This document shows, in pieces, positions 43,502-52,146 of a DNA stretch of 56,379 nucleotides. The notes beneath the pieces were generated by a model that made no database searches, had not been told where the DNA came from, and saw only the letters and a program-made list of their open reading frames with translations. Position numbers and translations under genes: made by a program. The DNA lies in NCBI GenBank assembly GCA_041661865.1, contig JBAZTO010000023.1, forward strand, positions 1 to 56,379, read 5' to 3'. The stretch comes from JBAZTO01 sp041661865. Lineage in GTDB: Bacteria > Planctomycetota > Phycisphaerae > SM23-33. Position 1 is the first letter of the stretch, and each line of letters starts with the position of its first letter.

Positions 43502-43596
43502 TCAGCAGCAGCAACGAGTTACGACAGAGGGTGTAGCTCGAAAAAGCGGCCGATGTGCCACTTGCCACGCCGCATCTGATTCCATCCAACTCCCGG

Positions 43597-44613
43597 TCAG
43601 ACCTCCGGCTCGGCGACCTTGACGATGAGCTTGCCGATGTTCTCGCCGTGGAAGAGCCCGATAAACGCCCGCGGCGCGTTGTCCAGGCCTTCCACAACGT
43701 GCTCACGGCATTTCATTTTGCCATCTTTCAGCCAGCTGGCCATGTCGGCCAGGAAAGCCTCGCGCCGGTCGGCGTGATCGCCCACGATCATGCCCTGGAT
43801 CATCGCCCGCTGGACCAGCAGCGGCATGAGGTTGGGGCCGGCGACCAGTTCGGTGGCGTTGTACTGCGAGATCATGCCGATCAGCGGAATCCGCGCCCCG
43901 ATATTTATCAGCCGCAGGACCGAGGCGAGCGTCTCGCCGCCGACATTGTCCACATAGACGTCGATGCCGTCGGGGCAGGCCTTCTTCAGGCCCCGGTAAA
44001 TCGACTGGGTTTTGTAATTGATGCAGGCGTCAAAGCCGAGCTCGTCAACCACGAACTGGCACTTGGCGTCCGAGCCGGCGCTGCCGACGACCCGGCAGCC
44101 CCTGATCTTGGCGATCTGTCCGGCGGCGCTGCCCACCGCGCCGGCCGCGGCCGAGACGACCACCGTTTCGCCGGCCTGGGGTTTTCCGATGTCCAGCAGG
44201 CCGACGTAGGCGGTCATGCCCGGCATGCCCAGCACGCCCAGGTAGTACGACAGCGGGAAAGGCTTGGGATCGATCTTCGTCAACGCCGAGGCAGTGGAGA
44301 TGCCGTAGCTCTGCCAACCGTCGTAACCGAGCACGAAATCGCCCTTGCCGAACTGCGGCGCCTTGGACTCGACAACCTGGCTGACGGTTCCGCCGATCAT
44401 CACCTGGCCGATTTCCACCGGCTGGGCATACGACCGGCCGGCGTTCATCCGTCCCCGCATGTAGGGGTCCAGCGAGAGGTAGAGCGTGCGACAGAGCACC
44501 TGCCCATCCTCCAGCGGCGGCATGGGGCTTTCGACGATCTGGAAATTGCTCTCGGTCGGCTCGCCCACCGGGCGATAGGCCAACAGGATCTGACGGTTCA
44601 CTCGCTCTGTCAT
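43597..44613 (-). CDS. NADP-dependent zinc-less MDR reductase (CurA/leukotriene B4 dehydrogenase-like)
   Basis: A 338-residue MDR-family reductase without zinc ligands. YLSLDPYMRGRM near residue 45, PLSYYLGVLGMPGMTAYVGLL, and VVVSAAAGAVGSAAGQIAKIRGCRVVGSAGS (glycine-rich NADP site) are the hallmarks of the prostaglandin reductase/CurA/YncB group, which reduce alpha,beta-unsaturated carbonyls. VGGETLASVLRLINIGARIPLIGMISQYN completes the signature. It is probably cytosolic and protects against reactive enals, though the true substrate is unknown. GAGGAG seven bases before ATG 44613 fixes the start. It lies between tRNA-Arg and a MITE-like element. Confidence 0.9.
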   Translation of the reverse strand: MTERVNRQILLAYRPVGEPTESNFQIVESPMPPLEDGQVLCRTLYLSLDPYMRGRMNAGRSYAQPVEIGQVMIGGTVSQVVESKAPQFGKGDFVLGYDGWQSYGISTASALTKIDPKPFPLSYYLGVLGMPGMTAYVGLLDIGKPQAGETVVVSAAAGAVGSAAGQIAKIRGCRVVGSAGSDAKCQFVVDELGFDACINYKTQSIYRGLKKACPDGIDVYVDNVGGETLASVLRLINIGARIPLIGMISQYNATELVAGPNLMPLLVQRAMIQGMIVGDHADRREAFLADMASWLKDGKMKCREHVVEGLDNAPRAFIGLFHGENIGKLIVKVAEPEV

Positions 44614-44645
44614 GCTCTGGCTCCTCATTGTTCCCGACGCGTTAG

Positions 44646-44774
44646 CAGCCCGTTGAAAAAGCCATTCCAGCCTGTGGCACGCCCGCCCTCGGGCGTGGAA
44701 TTCCTGAAAATACGGGTATTCTTGCGATCCCGTCCCAGCCGAGGGCGGCTGGGCCACACTTTTTCAACGGGCTG
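44646..44774. mobile_element. MITE-like non-autonomous element, copy 2 (inverted)
   Basis: A 129-bp element with the same 16-bp ends as copy 1: CAGCCCGTTGAAAAAG (44646-44661) and its complement (44759-44774). It is flanked by TTAG on both sides (44642-44645 and 44775-44778), which is the complement of the CTAA seen at copy 1. The interior is nearly identical to copy 1 read backwards, with about nine extra bases and an AATACCCGTATT palindrome. No coding capacity. Confidence 0.82.
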
Positions 44775-44851
44775 TTAGAACGCAAGGCTGGCCATTCTAG
44801 ACAAACCAGGGGGTCGATGGGGAGTACCCGATAACAAAAAACATGGCGGCC

Positions 44852-47800
44852 TCAGGCGGCCTGGGCCTTGCGGGCTTCCCGCCACATGGCGATCTGTTTG
44901 GCGGTGTAGAAGAGTACCGGGTAGACCAGCAGTTCCATCAGGAAGCTGGTAACGAGCCCGCCGATCATGGGGGCGGCCAGGCGGCGCATCGTGTCGGCGC
45001 CGGCCCCGCCGGCCCACAGCAGCGGCAGCAGGCCGATGAAGGCCGTCGCGACGGTCATGGTCTTGGGACGAATGCGCTTGACCGCCCCGTCATGCACGGC
45101 CTGCCACAGGTCGTGGGCGTTCCGCATGCGGCCTTCCCGCTTGAAGCGGTCGTAACTGTTGTCCAGGTACAGTAGCATGACCTGCCCGGTCTCGGCGTCC
45201 AGGCCCGCCAGCGCGATCATGCCCACCCACACCGCCAGCGACATGTGGTAACCCAGCAGGTAGACCAGCCAGAACGCCCCCACCAGGCTGAACGGCACGG
45301 CCAGCAGGATAATGCACACGCGCAGCCAACTCCGCGAGGACAGGTACAGCAGCAGGACAATCAGCACCAGCGTCAGCGGCACGACCACCGCCAGGCGCGC
45401 GTTGGCCTCCTGGATGTACTCGTACTGGCCCGACCAGACGATGCTGTAGCCGGCGGGCAGGCGGACATTCTGCGCCACCGCCGAGCGGGCCTGCTCCACG
45501 TAGGTGCCCAGGTCCACGCCGGTGGTGTCGATGTAGACCCAGCTCGACGGGCGGGCGTTCTCGCTGCGAATCATGTCCGGCCCGTTGCGGATGGTGAAAC
45601 TGGCCAGTTGCCCCAGCGGCACCTGCGCGCCGCCAGGGGCGCCGACCAGCACACCCTTGAGCATCGAGATGCTGTCACGCAGCTCGCTGGGATAGCGAAG
45701 ATTGACGCTGTACCGCTCCAGGCCTTCCACCGTCAGCGTGGCATTGAGGCCGCCCATGGCCGTGGCGATCACGTCCTGCACGTCGGCGACCGACAGGTTG
45801 TAGCGCCCGATCTGCTCGCGGTCGATCGTAATGTCCAGGTACGAGCCGCCCAGGGCTTTCTCCGCGAAGGCGCTGGCGGTGTGCGGGCCGGCGCGCTCAT
45901 CGGTGCGGACCACCTCGGAGATCTGCGCCGCCAGGTCCGACAGCACGGCCAGGTCGGGCCCCATGACCTTCACGCCCACAGGGGTCTTGATGCCCGTCGA
46001 GAGCATGTCGATCCGGGTGCGGATGGGCATGGTCCAGGAGTTGGTCATCCCCGGTATCTGGAGCTGCTCGTTGAGTCCCGGCACGCGCGGACCGCCGGGC
46101 ACCTGGTAGCCGTAGACCAATTCATCCTGCGTGATGGCGCGGGCAGTCGGCCAGATCTTCGACGGCAGGTAGCGCAGGGGCGCCGGCCAGTCGCTGAAGA
46201 ATCGCCGCACGGGCACCGTTCGCCATTTGCTCTTGTCGCGATGGAGCGTAATCGTCGTCTCGAACATACTCACGGGCGCCGGGTCGGTGGCCGTGTCGGC
46301 CCGGCCGGCCTTGCCCATGACGCTGGCCACTTCCGGCGCCTGCATCAGCATCCTGTCGGTCTGCTGGAGCAGTTCGCGCGCCTTGTTCATGCTCACGCCC
46401 GGGTCGGTGGTGGGCATGTACAGCAGGTCGCCCTCCTCCAGCGGCGGCATGAACTCGCTGCCCAGGTGCTTCCACGGGATGGCGATGCTGGCCACGGCGA
46501 GGACCGCCACGATCAAGGTCAGCCCGCGGAACCGCATCACGAAGGCAAAGGCCGGCTGGTAGAGGGCCTGCTGAATCTTCGAGAGCGGGTTGACGTTTTC
46601 GTGGATGATTTTTTGCGGCACCAGCAGCATGCCCATCAGGACGACCCAGCCCAGGGCCAACCAGTGGCGATAGGCCCCCAGGTGCGGCAGCGGAAGGACC
46701 ATAATGGCGACAGCGGGAACAACCATGGCCGCCAGCGTCACCAGCAGGTTTCTGCGCCATCCCCATGCCCTGGGCAGAACCCGGGCCGTGATCAGGAGCG
46801 TCATCAGCACGGGGATGATCGTGATGGCCAGGAACGACGACGCGGCCATCGCGAACGTCTTGGTGTAGGCCAGCGGCTTGAACAGCCTGCCGGACTGCTC
46901 GCCCAGTGCGAAGACCGGCAGGAAGCTGACCGTCAGCGTCAACAGCGCGAAGAACAGGCTGGGGCCCACTTCCCTGGCCGCCTGGGCGATGATCTCCACT
47001 CGCGGGCGGGGGATGGCCTCCTGGCCGGCCTGGCGCAGGGCATGCAGGCGATCGTCCTCGCGGTCCAGGTGCTTGTGGGAGTTCTCCACCATGACGATGG
47101 AACTGTCGACCATCACGCCGATGGCGATGGCAATGCCGCCCAGGCTCATGATGTTGGCGTTGATCCCCAGCAGGTGCATTAGCAGGACGCTGGCCAGCAC
47201 GCCCGTGGGCACCACGAAAACAGCTACCAGTTCGCTGCGGGCATGCAGAAGGAAGATGATGCACACCAGCGCGACGACGGTGATTTCCTCGATCAGCGTG
47301 TTGGTGAGGGTGGCGATAGAGCGGTCGATCAGGTCGCTGCGGTCGTAGCCGGTCTCGATGGCCACGCCGGGCGGCAGGCTCGCTTCGACGGCGGCGAGTT
47401 TCTCACGCACCTTCGCGATGGTCGTGCGGGCGTTCTCGCCCGATCGCATCAGGATGATGCCTCCGACGGCCTCCCCCTGCCCGCCCCACTCCAGGACGCC
47501 GCGCCGCATGTCGGGCCCCAGCCGCACCTGCGCCACGTCGCCCAGGCGAATGGGTGTGCCTTCCTTGCTTGCGCCCAGCGAGACGCCGCGCAGGTCGTCG
47601 AGCACCTTCTTCGATCGCAACTCTTCGAGGCTCTTGCCCGCTGCGCGGCCGGCGGCGATTTCCTCCTCGCTCAGCGTGCCCAGATAGCCCAGGCCCTGGA
47701 CGGCGTATTCACGCTCGCTCTGCTCGATGATTCGCCCGCCGACATTGACGTTGGAGCGTTCGACGGCTGAGCGGACGTCGGAGATGGGAATGTTGAAGGC

Positions 47801-48562
47801 CAGCAGTTTCACCGGGTCCACCACGATCTGGTATTGCTTCTGGAACCCGCCGATCGCGGCGACCTCGCTGACGCCCGGCACAGCCGTCAATTCGTACCGC
47901 AGGAACCAGTCCTGCAAGCTCCGCAGGTTGGATAGATCCTGATTTGTGCGGGCCAGTTCCTTGCCGTCCAGCGGGCATCGCTGAAAGACGGCTGGGTCGA
48001 AGACGCGCTGATGGGCCAACCGGGCTCGGGCAGCGGCGTCGGGCGCATCGGAGGGCTGGGCGTACCAGCGGTCGGTCTTGGGGTCGTGCCACAAGCCGTT
48101 GGGGTGATCCGGGCAATAATCGCCGGTGGTCAGGACGTACTCGTAGATCCAGCCGACGCTGGTGGCATCGGGCCCCAGTTGCGGCGTCACGCCGGTGGGC
48201 AGACTACCCGCCACGTAGCTGAGCCGTTCGAGCACGCGGCTGCGGGCCCAGTACAGGTCCGTGCCGTCCTCGAAGATGATGTAAACGAAGCTGGTCCCGA
48301 ACAGCGAAAAGCCGCGGACGACCTTGGACCGCGGCAGGGCCAGCATCGCCTTGGTCAGCGGGTAGGTGACCTGGTCCTCGACGATCTTCGGGGCCTGGCC
48401 GGCGTAGTCGGTGTAGATGATGACCTGCACGTCCGAGAGGTCGGGGATCGCATCGACCTTGATGTTGAACACCGCCCAGACGCCCCCGACGACCAGGAAC
48501 AGCGTCAACAGCAGGACCATGGCCCTGTTGCGGAGGCACACATCGATCAGTCTGGCGATCAT
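44852..48562 (-). CDS. cusA: CusA/CzcA-family RND heavy-metal efflux pump, Cu/Ag type
   Basis: A 1236-residue inner-membrane RND transporter. The N-terminal helix and the porter segment (FNIKVDAIPDLSDVQVIIYTDYAGQAPKIVEDQVTYPL) match CusA/CzcA. GVMVDSSIVMVENSHKHL is the TM4 region with the proton-relay acidic residues, and the IPGMTNSWTMPIRTRIDMLSTG region fits the CusA (monovalent Cu/Ag) branch. It would export metal driven by protons, as a trimer with CusB and CusC. E. coli CusA has 1047 residues. The extra length includes an insertion near 147-208 with YCPDH and RCPLDG cysteines, and a hydrophobic insertion near 595-660. It starts 22 bases after cusB. Confidence 0.9.
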   Translation of the reverse strand: MIARLIDVCLRNRAMVLLLTLFLVVGGVWAVFNIKVDAIPDLSDVQVIIYTDYAGQAPKIVEDQVTYPLTKAMLALPRSKVVRGFSLFGTSFVYIIFEDGTDLYWARSRVLERLSYVAGSLPTGVTPQLGPDATSVGWIYEYVLTTGDYCPDHPNGLWHDPKTDRWYAQPSDAPDAAARARLAHQRVFDPAVFQRCPLDGKELARTNQDLSNLRSLQDWFLRYELTAVPGVSEVAAIGGFQKQYQIVVDPVKLLAFNIPISDVRSAVERSNVNVGGRIIEQSEREYAVQGLGYLGTLSEEEIAAGRAAGKSLEELRSKKVLDDLRGVSLGASKEGTPIRLGDVAQVRLGPDMRRGVLEWGGQGEAVGGIILMRSGENARTTIAKVREKLAAVEASLPPGVAIETGYDRSDLIDRSIATLTNTLIEEITVVALVCIIFLLHARSELVAVFVVPTGVLASVLLMHLLGINANIMSLGGIAIAIGVMVDSSIVMVENSHKHLDREDDRLHALRQAGQEAIPRPRVEIIAQAAREVGPSLFFALLTLTVSFLPVFALGEQSGRLFKPLAYTKTFAMAASSFLAITIIPVLMTLLITARVLPRAWGWRRNLLVTLAAMVVPAVAIMVLPLPHLGAYRHWLALGWVVLMGMLLVPQKIIHENVNPLSKIQQALYQPAFAFVMRFRGLTLIVAVLAVASIAIPWKHLGSEFMPPLEEGDLLYMPTTDPGVSMNKARELLQQTDRMLMQAPEVASVMGKAGRADTATDPAPVSMFETTITLHRDKSKWRTVPVRRFFSDWPAPLRYLPSKIWPTARAITQDELVYGYQVPGGPRVPGLNEQLQIPGMTNSWTMPIRTRIDMLSTGIKTPVGVKVMGPDLAVLSDLAAQISEVVRTDERAGPHTASAFAEKALGGSYLDITIDREQIGRYNLSVADVQDVIATAMGGLNATLTVEGLERYSVNLRYPSELRDSISMLKGVLVGAPGGAQVPLGQLASFTIRNGPDMIRSENARPSSWVYIDTTGVDLGTYVEQARSAVAQNVRLPAGYSIVWSGQYEYIQEANARLAVVVPLTLVLIVLLLYLSSRSWLRVCIILLAVPFSLVGAFWLVYLLGYHMSLAVWVGMIALAGLDAETGQVMLLYLDNSYDRFKREGRMRNAHDLWQAVHDGAVKRIRPKTMTVATAFIGLLPLLWAGGAGADTMRRLAAPMIGGLVTSFLMELLVYPVLFYTAKQIAMWREARKAQAA

Positions 48563-48584
48563 TCGGCGGTCCCGATCTGTTGGG

Positions 48585-50468
48585 TTATTCGTGACTCATC
48601 TCAGGCGCGGCCTGCGACGGTATGGAAGTCGGCATCGTAGTCGGTACGGGTTGACTGCCTGACACCGCGGCGCCCCCGGCGGAGGCCGACCTGGCCTGCG
48701 GCAACGTCACCTTGCGGTCGAAGCAGCCCAGCATCATGCTGCCGAAGTAGGGGTTGCGCACCTCCCCGGCCACCTGGAGCCAGACCGTTCCGCCCTGCCC
48801 CTCGCGGTACATCGGGCAATGCAATTCTTGCACCTCCGCGCCCACCTCCGCCGGCACGCCGACGGCCTGGAGCAACTTGTCCATCGCAATGCTCACGTCG
48901 GCAAAGGCCTGCCGCGCCGCCTCGATATCCCTGGCCTCGACCAACTCCAGGGCCTTGGCGCGAATCTGTGCCGCCTCGCCGTGACGGTGCCAGAAATGCT
49001 CGTCAGGCGCGGGCATCGCCAGCAGGCGGTCCACGCCGCCGGCCATTTGCCGGGCCCCGTCCGACACGCCTTCCATCCGGTCGCTCGAAAGCGTCTGCCC
49101 GACGCCGAAGTACGCTTGCAGAACCTGGGCCAGCGCCCCGTCGGCAGACTCGCCCAGCGCCTCGCCCTGGGCCGGCGCAGTCGTCGGCGCCGCCGAGGAG
49201 GATTGATTGGCCGCCAGGTCGCCCTTGACCATCTTGACCAGGGCCTCGCGGAGGTTGCTCTCGCTGTCGAGCAGGAACTGGCTGCTGGAAACCACCATCT
49301 CGCCGCTCTTGAGGCCGTCGAGGATCTCCACCATCCCGCCCTCGGCCTCCACGCCGGTCTTCACGATGCGAGGCTCGAAGCGGCCCGATCCCAGGCTCAC
49401 AAACGCCACCTGCCGCTGCCCGGTGTCGATCACCGACTCGCGCGGCGCCAGCGTGCGGTCCTGGGCCAGGGTGCTGCGAATCTCGATGTTGGTGAACATG
49501 CCCGGCTTGAGCAGCAGATGAGGATTGTCGAACTCCAGGCGGACCTTGAGCTGGCGGGTCTCAGGATTGAGCGTCGGATAAATGTAGGCCACCTTGCCCT
49601 TAAAGACCTGGCCGGGCACGTAGGCCAGGCTCATGCCCGCCTCCTGCCCCACCTGCACATAGGGCGTCTGGTACTCGTACAGCGCCACCATCACCCACAC
49701 CTTCGACAAGTCGGCGATGCGGAGCAATTGCGCGCCCGGCTCGACCTTCTTGCCCTCGAAAACGTCCTTGGTCACCACCGTTCCGGTGAAGGGGCTGGCC
49801 AGGACCATCGTTCGGGTGGGCTTGCCCGCCTGCTCCAACTCCTTGATCTGCCGGGCGGAGATGCCGAAATTCTCCAGCCGCATGCGGGAGGATTCGAGCA
49901 TCGTGCTGTCGTTCCCTCGGCCGTTGCCGTCAGCGGGCGTCCTGGGCTGCTGGCGGAAGGCCTGGATGTACTCGGTCTGGGCTGAGAACAACTCCGGCGA
50001 GTACAGTTCAAGCAGGGGCTGGCCCTCCTTGACCTGCTGGCCGACGTAATCGACGTAGAGCTTCTCCACCCAACCGCCGATCTTGAGGTTCACGTCCCGC
50101 ACGGCAGGCTCGTTGAAGTCCACCGTGCCGACCGTTCGAATCACCGCCGTGACCGGGCCGGTTGTCACCGGCACGATCCGCACGCCGATGTTCTGCGTGA
50201 TGACCGGATCGATGGCGATCTGCCCGGTGAACTTGGCCGGGTCCACCGGCACCAGCGTCATGTGGCAGATGGGACAATCCCCCGCCTTGGGCAGGAAGAC
50301 CCAGGGATGCATGCCGCACGTCCAGAACTGCTTGACGCCGGCGGCAGTGGTCGGCCCGTCGGCGCCCGCCGGCTTGGCCAACGCCGATTGCCCCGGCACA
50401 GCCAGCATCGCCACGACAATGGCTACCTGCATCAGCGGCTGGGCGATCCTGAATCTGCTTTCTCTCAT
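48585..50468 (-). CDS. cusB: CusB-type periplasmic adaptor with N-terminal heavy-metal-binding domain
   Basis: A 627-residue membrane-fusion protein. After a signal peptide comes a short metal-binding domain WTCGMHPWVFLPKAGDCPICHM (residues about 48-75, with C-x-MH and CPxCHM ligands). The adaptor core follows, with VEKLYVDYVGQQVKEGQPLLELYSPEL (lipoyl-like hairpin start) and VWVMVALYEYQTPYVQVGQ (beta-barrel). The C-terminal DUF3347-like domain ends in LHCPMYREGQGGTVWLQ and NPYFGSMMLGC, further metal ligands. It links CusA to CusC and hands over metal. The start at 50468 has AGGAAAGG upstream; an earlier frame extension overlaps cusC antisense-free but lacks protein character. Confidence 0.88.
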   Translation of the reverse strand: MRESRFRIAQPLMQVAIVVAMLAVPGQSALAKPAGADGPTTAAGVKQFWTCGMHPWVFLPKAGDCPICHMTLVPVDPAKFTGQIAIDPVITQNIGVRIVPVTTGPVTAVIRTVGTVDFNEPAVRDVNLKIGGWVEKLYVDYVGQQVKEGQPLLELYSPELFSAQTEYIQAFRQQPRTPADGNGRGNDSTMLESSRMRLENFGISARQIKELEQAGKPTRTMVLASPFTGTVVTKDVFEGKKVEPGAQLLRIADLSKVWVMVALYEYQTPYVQVGQEAGMSLAYVPGQVFKGKVAYIYPTLNPETRQLKVRLEFDNPHLLLKPGMFTNIEIRSTLAQDRTLAPRESVIDTGQRQVAFVSLGSGRFEPRIVKTGVEAEGGMVEILDGLKSGEMVVSSSQFLLDSESNLREALVKMVKGDLAANQSSSAAPTTAPAQGEALGESADGALAQVLQAYFGVGQTLSSDRMEGVSDGARQMAGGVDRLLAMPAPDEHFWHRHGEAAQIRAKALELVEARDIEAARQAFADVSIAMDKLLQAVGVPAEVGAEVQELHCPMYREGQGGTVWLQVAGEVRNPYFGSMMLGCFDRKVTLPQARSASAGGAAVSGSQPVPTTMPTSIPSQAAPEMSHE

Positions 50469-50485
50469 GACAAACCTTTCCTGCA

Positions 50486-51904
50486 CTATGGCTGCGTCGT
50501 GGGCATGCTCGCGGGCGTCTGGCCGACCCCGGCCAGATCCCGCCCCACCAGCGCCTCCAACTCCGCCAGGCTCTCCATGCGGTCGGCCACCGCCCGCTCG
50601 TAGGCCAGGCGAAACTCCAGCAGTATCCTCTGTCCGTCTATGAGGTCGCCGAACCCGCTCGTGCCGGTCTGGTATCCGGCCCGGATGGAATCCACCGATT
50701 GCCGGGCCTTGGGCAGGAGCGTGTCGCGGTAGAGGGCGATCTTGCGCTCGGCGTTGCGGAAGTTGTATGCGGCCAGCTTGAGGTCCACCGCCAGCGAATT
50801 GGCTTTCTCGGTCTTTTCCTTGCTGGCGGCCCAACTGCGGTGCCGGGCCTCGCGGACGCCGGCGGCATACTTCTGAAACCAGATCGGGATGTTCACGCTT
50901 GCCGAGACCGCCAGGGCATCGGGCGGTGACCCGCCCGGCAGGCCGGCAGCGTCGACCATGTCGTCATACTCGAACCCCAGCGTGACATCCGGGAAATAGT
51001 CCTGCCTGGCCAGGTCGATGCTCTTGCGCTCGCGGGTGATCTCGTGCTCCAGGGCCTTGAGCTCCGGGTTGTACCTGCCCAGCCACTCCAGCAGTTCCTT
51101 CTGGGCAAGCTGGACCTTCACATCATCCAGTTGCGCGGGCATCGGCAGGGGCATGTCCACGGGTCTGTTCATCGCGGCATTGAGCTTGGCCACCGACGGT
51201 TCGACCAGGTCCTGCACCGAAGCGTACTCGTCCTGCAGCTTGCCCAGTTCCACCTGCGTCCGCAGCAAGTCCGGCGCCGAGGCCGTGCCCGTGCGATACC
51301 GTGACCCGGCGACGCGCTCGATGTCCTCGACGTCCTGGAGCGTCTCCCGCGTCACCCCGAGGGTGCGGCTGATGTAGTAGTACTCGTAGTACGCCTGCTT
51401 GACGCGGAGGAACAGTTTCAATCGCTCCGCCTCGAAACGCTCGCGGGCGGCGGCGGCCTCCTGGGCGGCCAGCTCGCCGCGAAGCTGTAGCTTGGCCAGC
51501 CAGGGGAAAGTCTGGCTGATCTCGTAGACGTTCCGCATGTCACCGTCGCGAAAGGCCTGCTCCACAATGAAGTAGCGATAGGTGAATTGCGGGTCGGGCA
51601 GGGCGCGAACCTGGGGCAGCCGCTCCAATGCCGCCTTCCAGCGATTGAACGACGCTTCCAGGCCGGGGTTGTGGAGAGCGGCGTAGGCCAGGTAGTCCGC
51701 CAGCACGGGCCGCTCGGGAAGCCGATCAATCGAATTGCCAGCCGGGGCAGGGGCGACGCCAACAGGCATGGCAGGCGCCGTCGCCGGCATGCGGGCCGTG
51801 GCCAACTTGATGAACTCGGAGCGGTCTTCTTCCCGCCCGTCAGAACAGCCCCCCGCCAACACGGATACGCAAAACACCAGGGCCAGCACGATATTCCATC
51901 GCAT
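50486..51904 (-). CDS. cusC: CusC/TolC-type outer-membrane efflux lipoprotein
   Basis: A 472-residue outer-membrane channel protein. The N-terminus MRWNIVLALVFCVSVLAGGC ends in a perfect lipobox (LAGGC). The rest shows two OEP repeats: LEASFNRWKAALERLPQVRALPDPQFTY with the following coiled coil, and LKALEHEITRERKSIDLARQDYFPDVTLGFEY, with the helical hairpins that form the periplasmic tunnel. It completes the CusCBA pump across the envelope. AAGGA seven bases before ATG 51904 sets the start. It is the first gene of the operon, 17 bases before cusB. Confidence 0.88.
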   Translation of the reverse strand: MRWNIVLALVFCVSVLAGGCSDGREEDRSEFIKLATARMPATAPAMPVGVAPAPAGNSIDRLPERPVLADYLAYAALHNPGLEASFNRWKAALERLPQVRALPDPQFTYRYFIVEQAFRDGDMRNVYEISQTFPWLAKLQLRGELAAQEAAAARERFEAERLKLFLRVKQAYYEYYYISRTLGVTRETLQDVEDIERVAGSRYRTGTASAPDLLRTQVELGKLQDEYASVQDLVEPSVAKLNAAMNRPVDMPLPMPAQLDDVKVQLAQKELLEWLGRYNPELKALEHEITRERKSIDLARQDYFPDVTLGFEYDDMVDAAGLPGGSPPDALAVSASVNIPIWFQKYAAGVREARHRSWAASKEKTEKANSLAVDLKLAAYNFRNAERKIALYRDTLLPKARQSVDSIRAGYQTGTSGFGDLIDGQRILLEFRLAYERAVADRMESLAELEALVGRDLAGVGQTPASMPTTQP

Positions 51905-52002
51905 GAATCGTTCCTTCGAGTTCGTCGATTCGCCAGCACTCATCAACGCAGATCCTGACTTATCGTCGGCTGGCAGCGGCTTGCTCCTACAGCGAACCCT
52001 TG

Positions 52003-52020
52003 GTTAGACATTGACCTAAC
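52003..52020. promoter_or_regulatory. Short inverted repeat upstream of the cus operon, possible operator
   Basis: GTTAG (52003-52007) and CTAAC (52016-52020) with eight bases between them, in the divergent region between cusC and the VIT1-like gene. A metal-responsive repressor site is possible. Five base pairs are weak evidence. Confidence 0.25.
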
Positions 52021-52058
52021 GCCCTAATCCTAGGCGAGTTGGGGGCGGGAATGCAAAC

Positions 52059-52087
52059 TTCAAAGCCGGCCCAGCGTACGCTATGAT
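52059..52087 (+). promoter_or_regulatory. Promoter of the VIT1/CCC1-like gene
   Basis: TTCAAA (52059-52064), 17-base spacer, TATGAT (52082-52087). The leader would be about 50 bases, ending in AAAGGAG six bases before the ATG at 52147. Confidence 0.5.
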
Positions 52088-52146
52088 GGCCCGTAACGCT
52101 TTCCAGATAGGACAGCCGACGTCCGGCCAAAGCAAAGGAGATGCGG

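Noticed and set aside
44614..44757. N-terminal extension of the CurA-like reductase (MAQPPSAGTGSQEYP...)
   Set aside because: The extension is the translation of the MITE-like element; the same peptide appears at 29427. GAGGAG before 44613 marks the true start.
45245..47182. 645-codon plus-strand frame antisense to cusA
   Set aside because: Rich in His, Arg, Gln and Asp without any family motif, as expected for the complement of a GC-rich gene.
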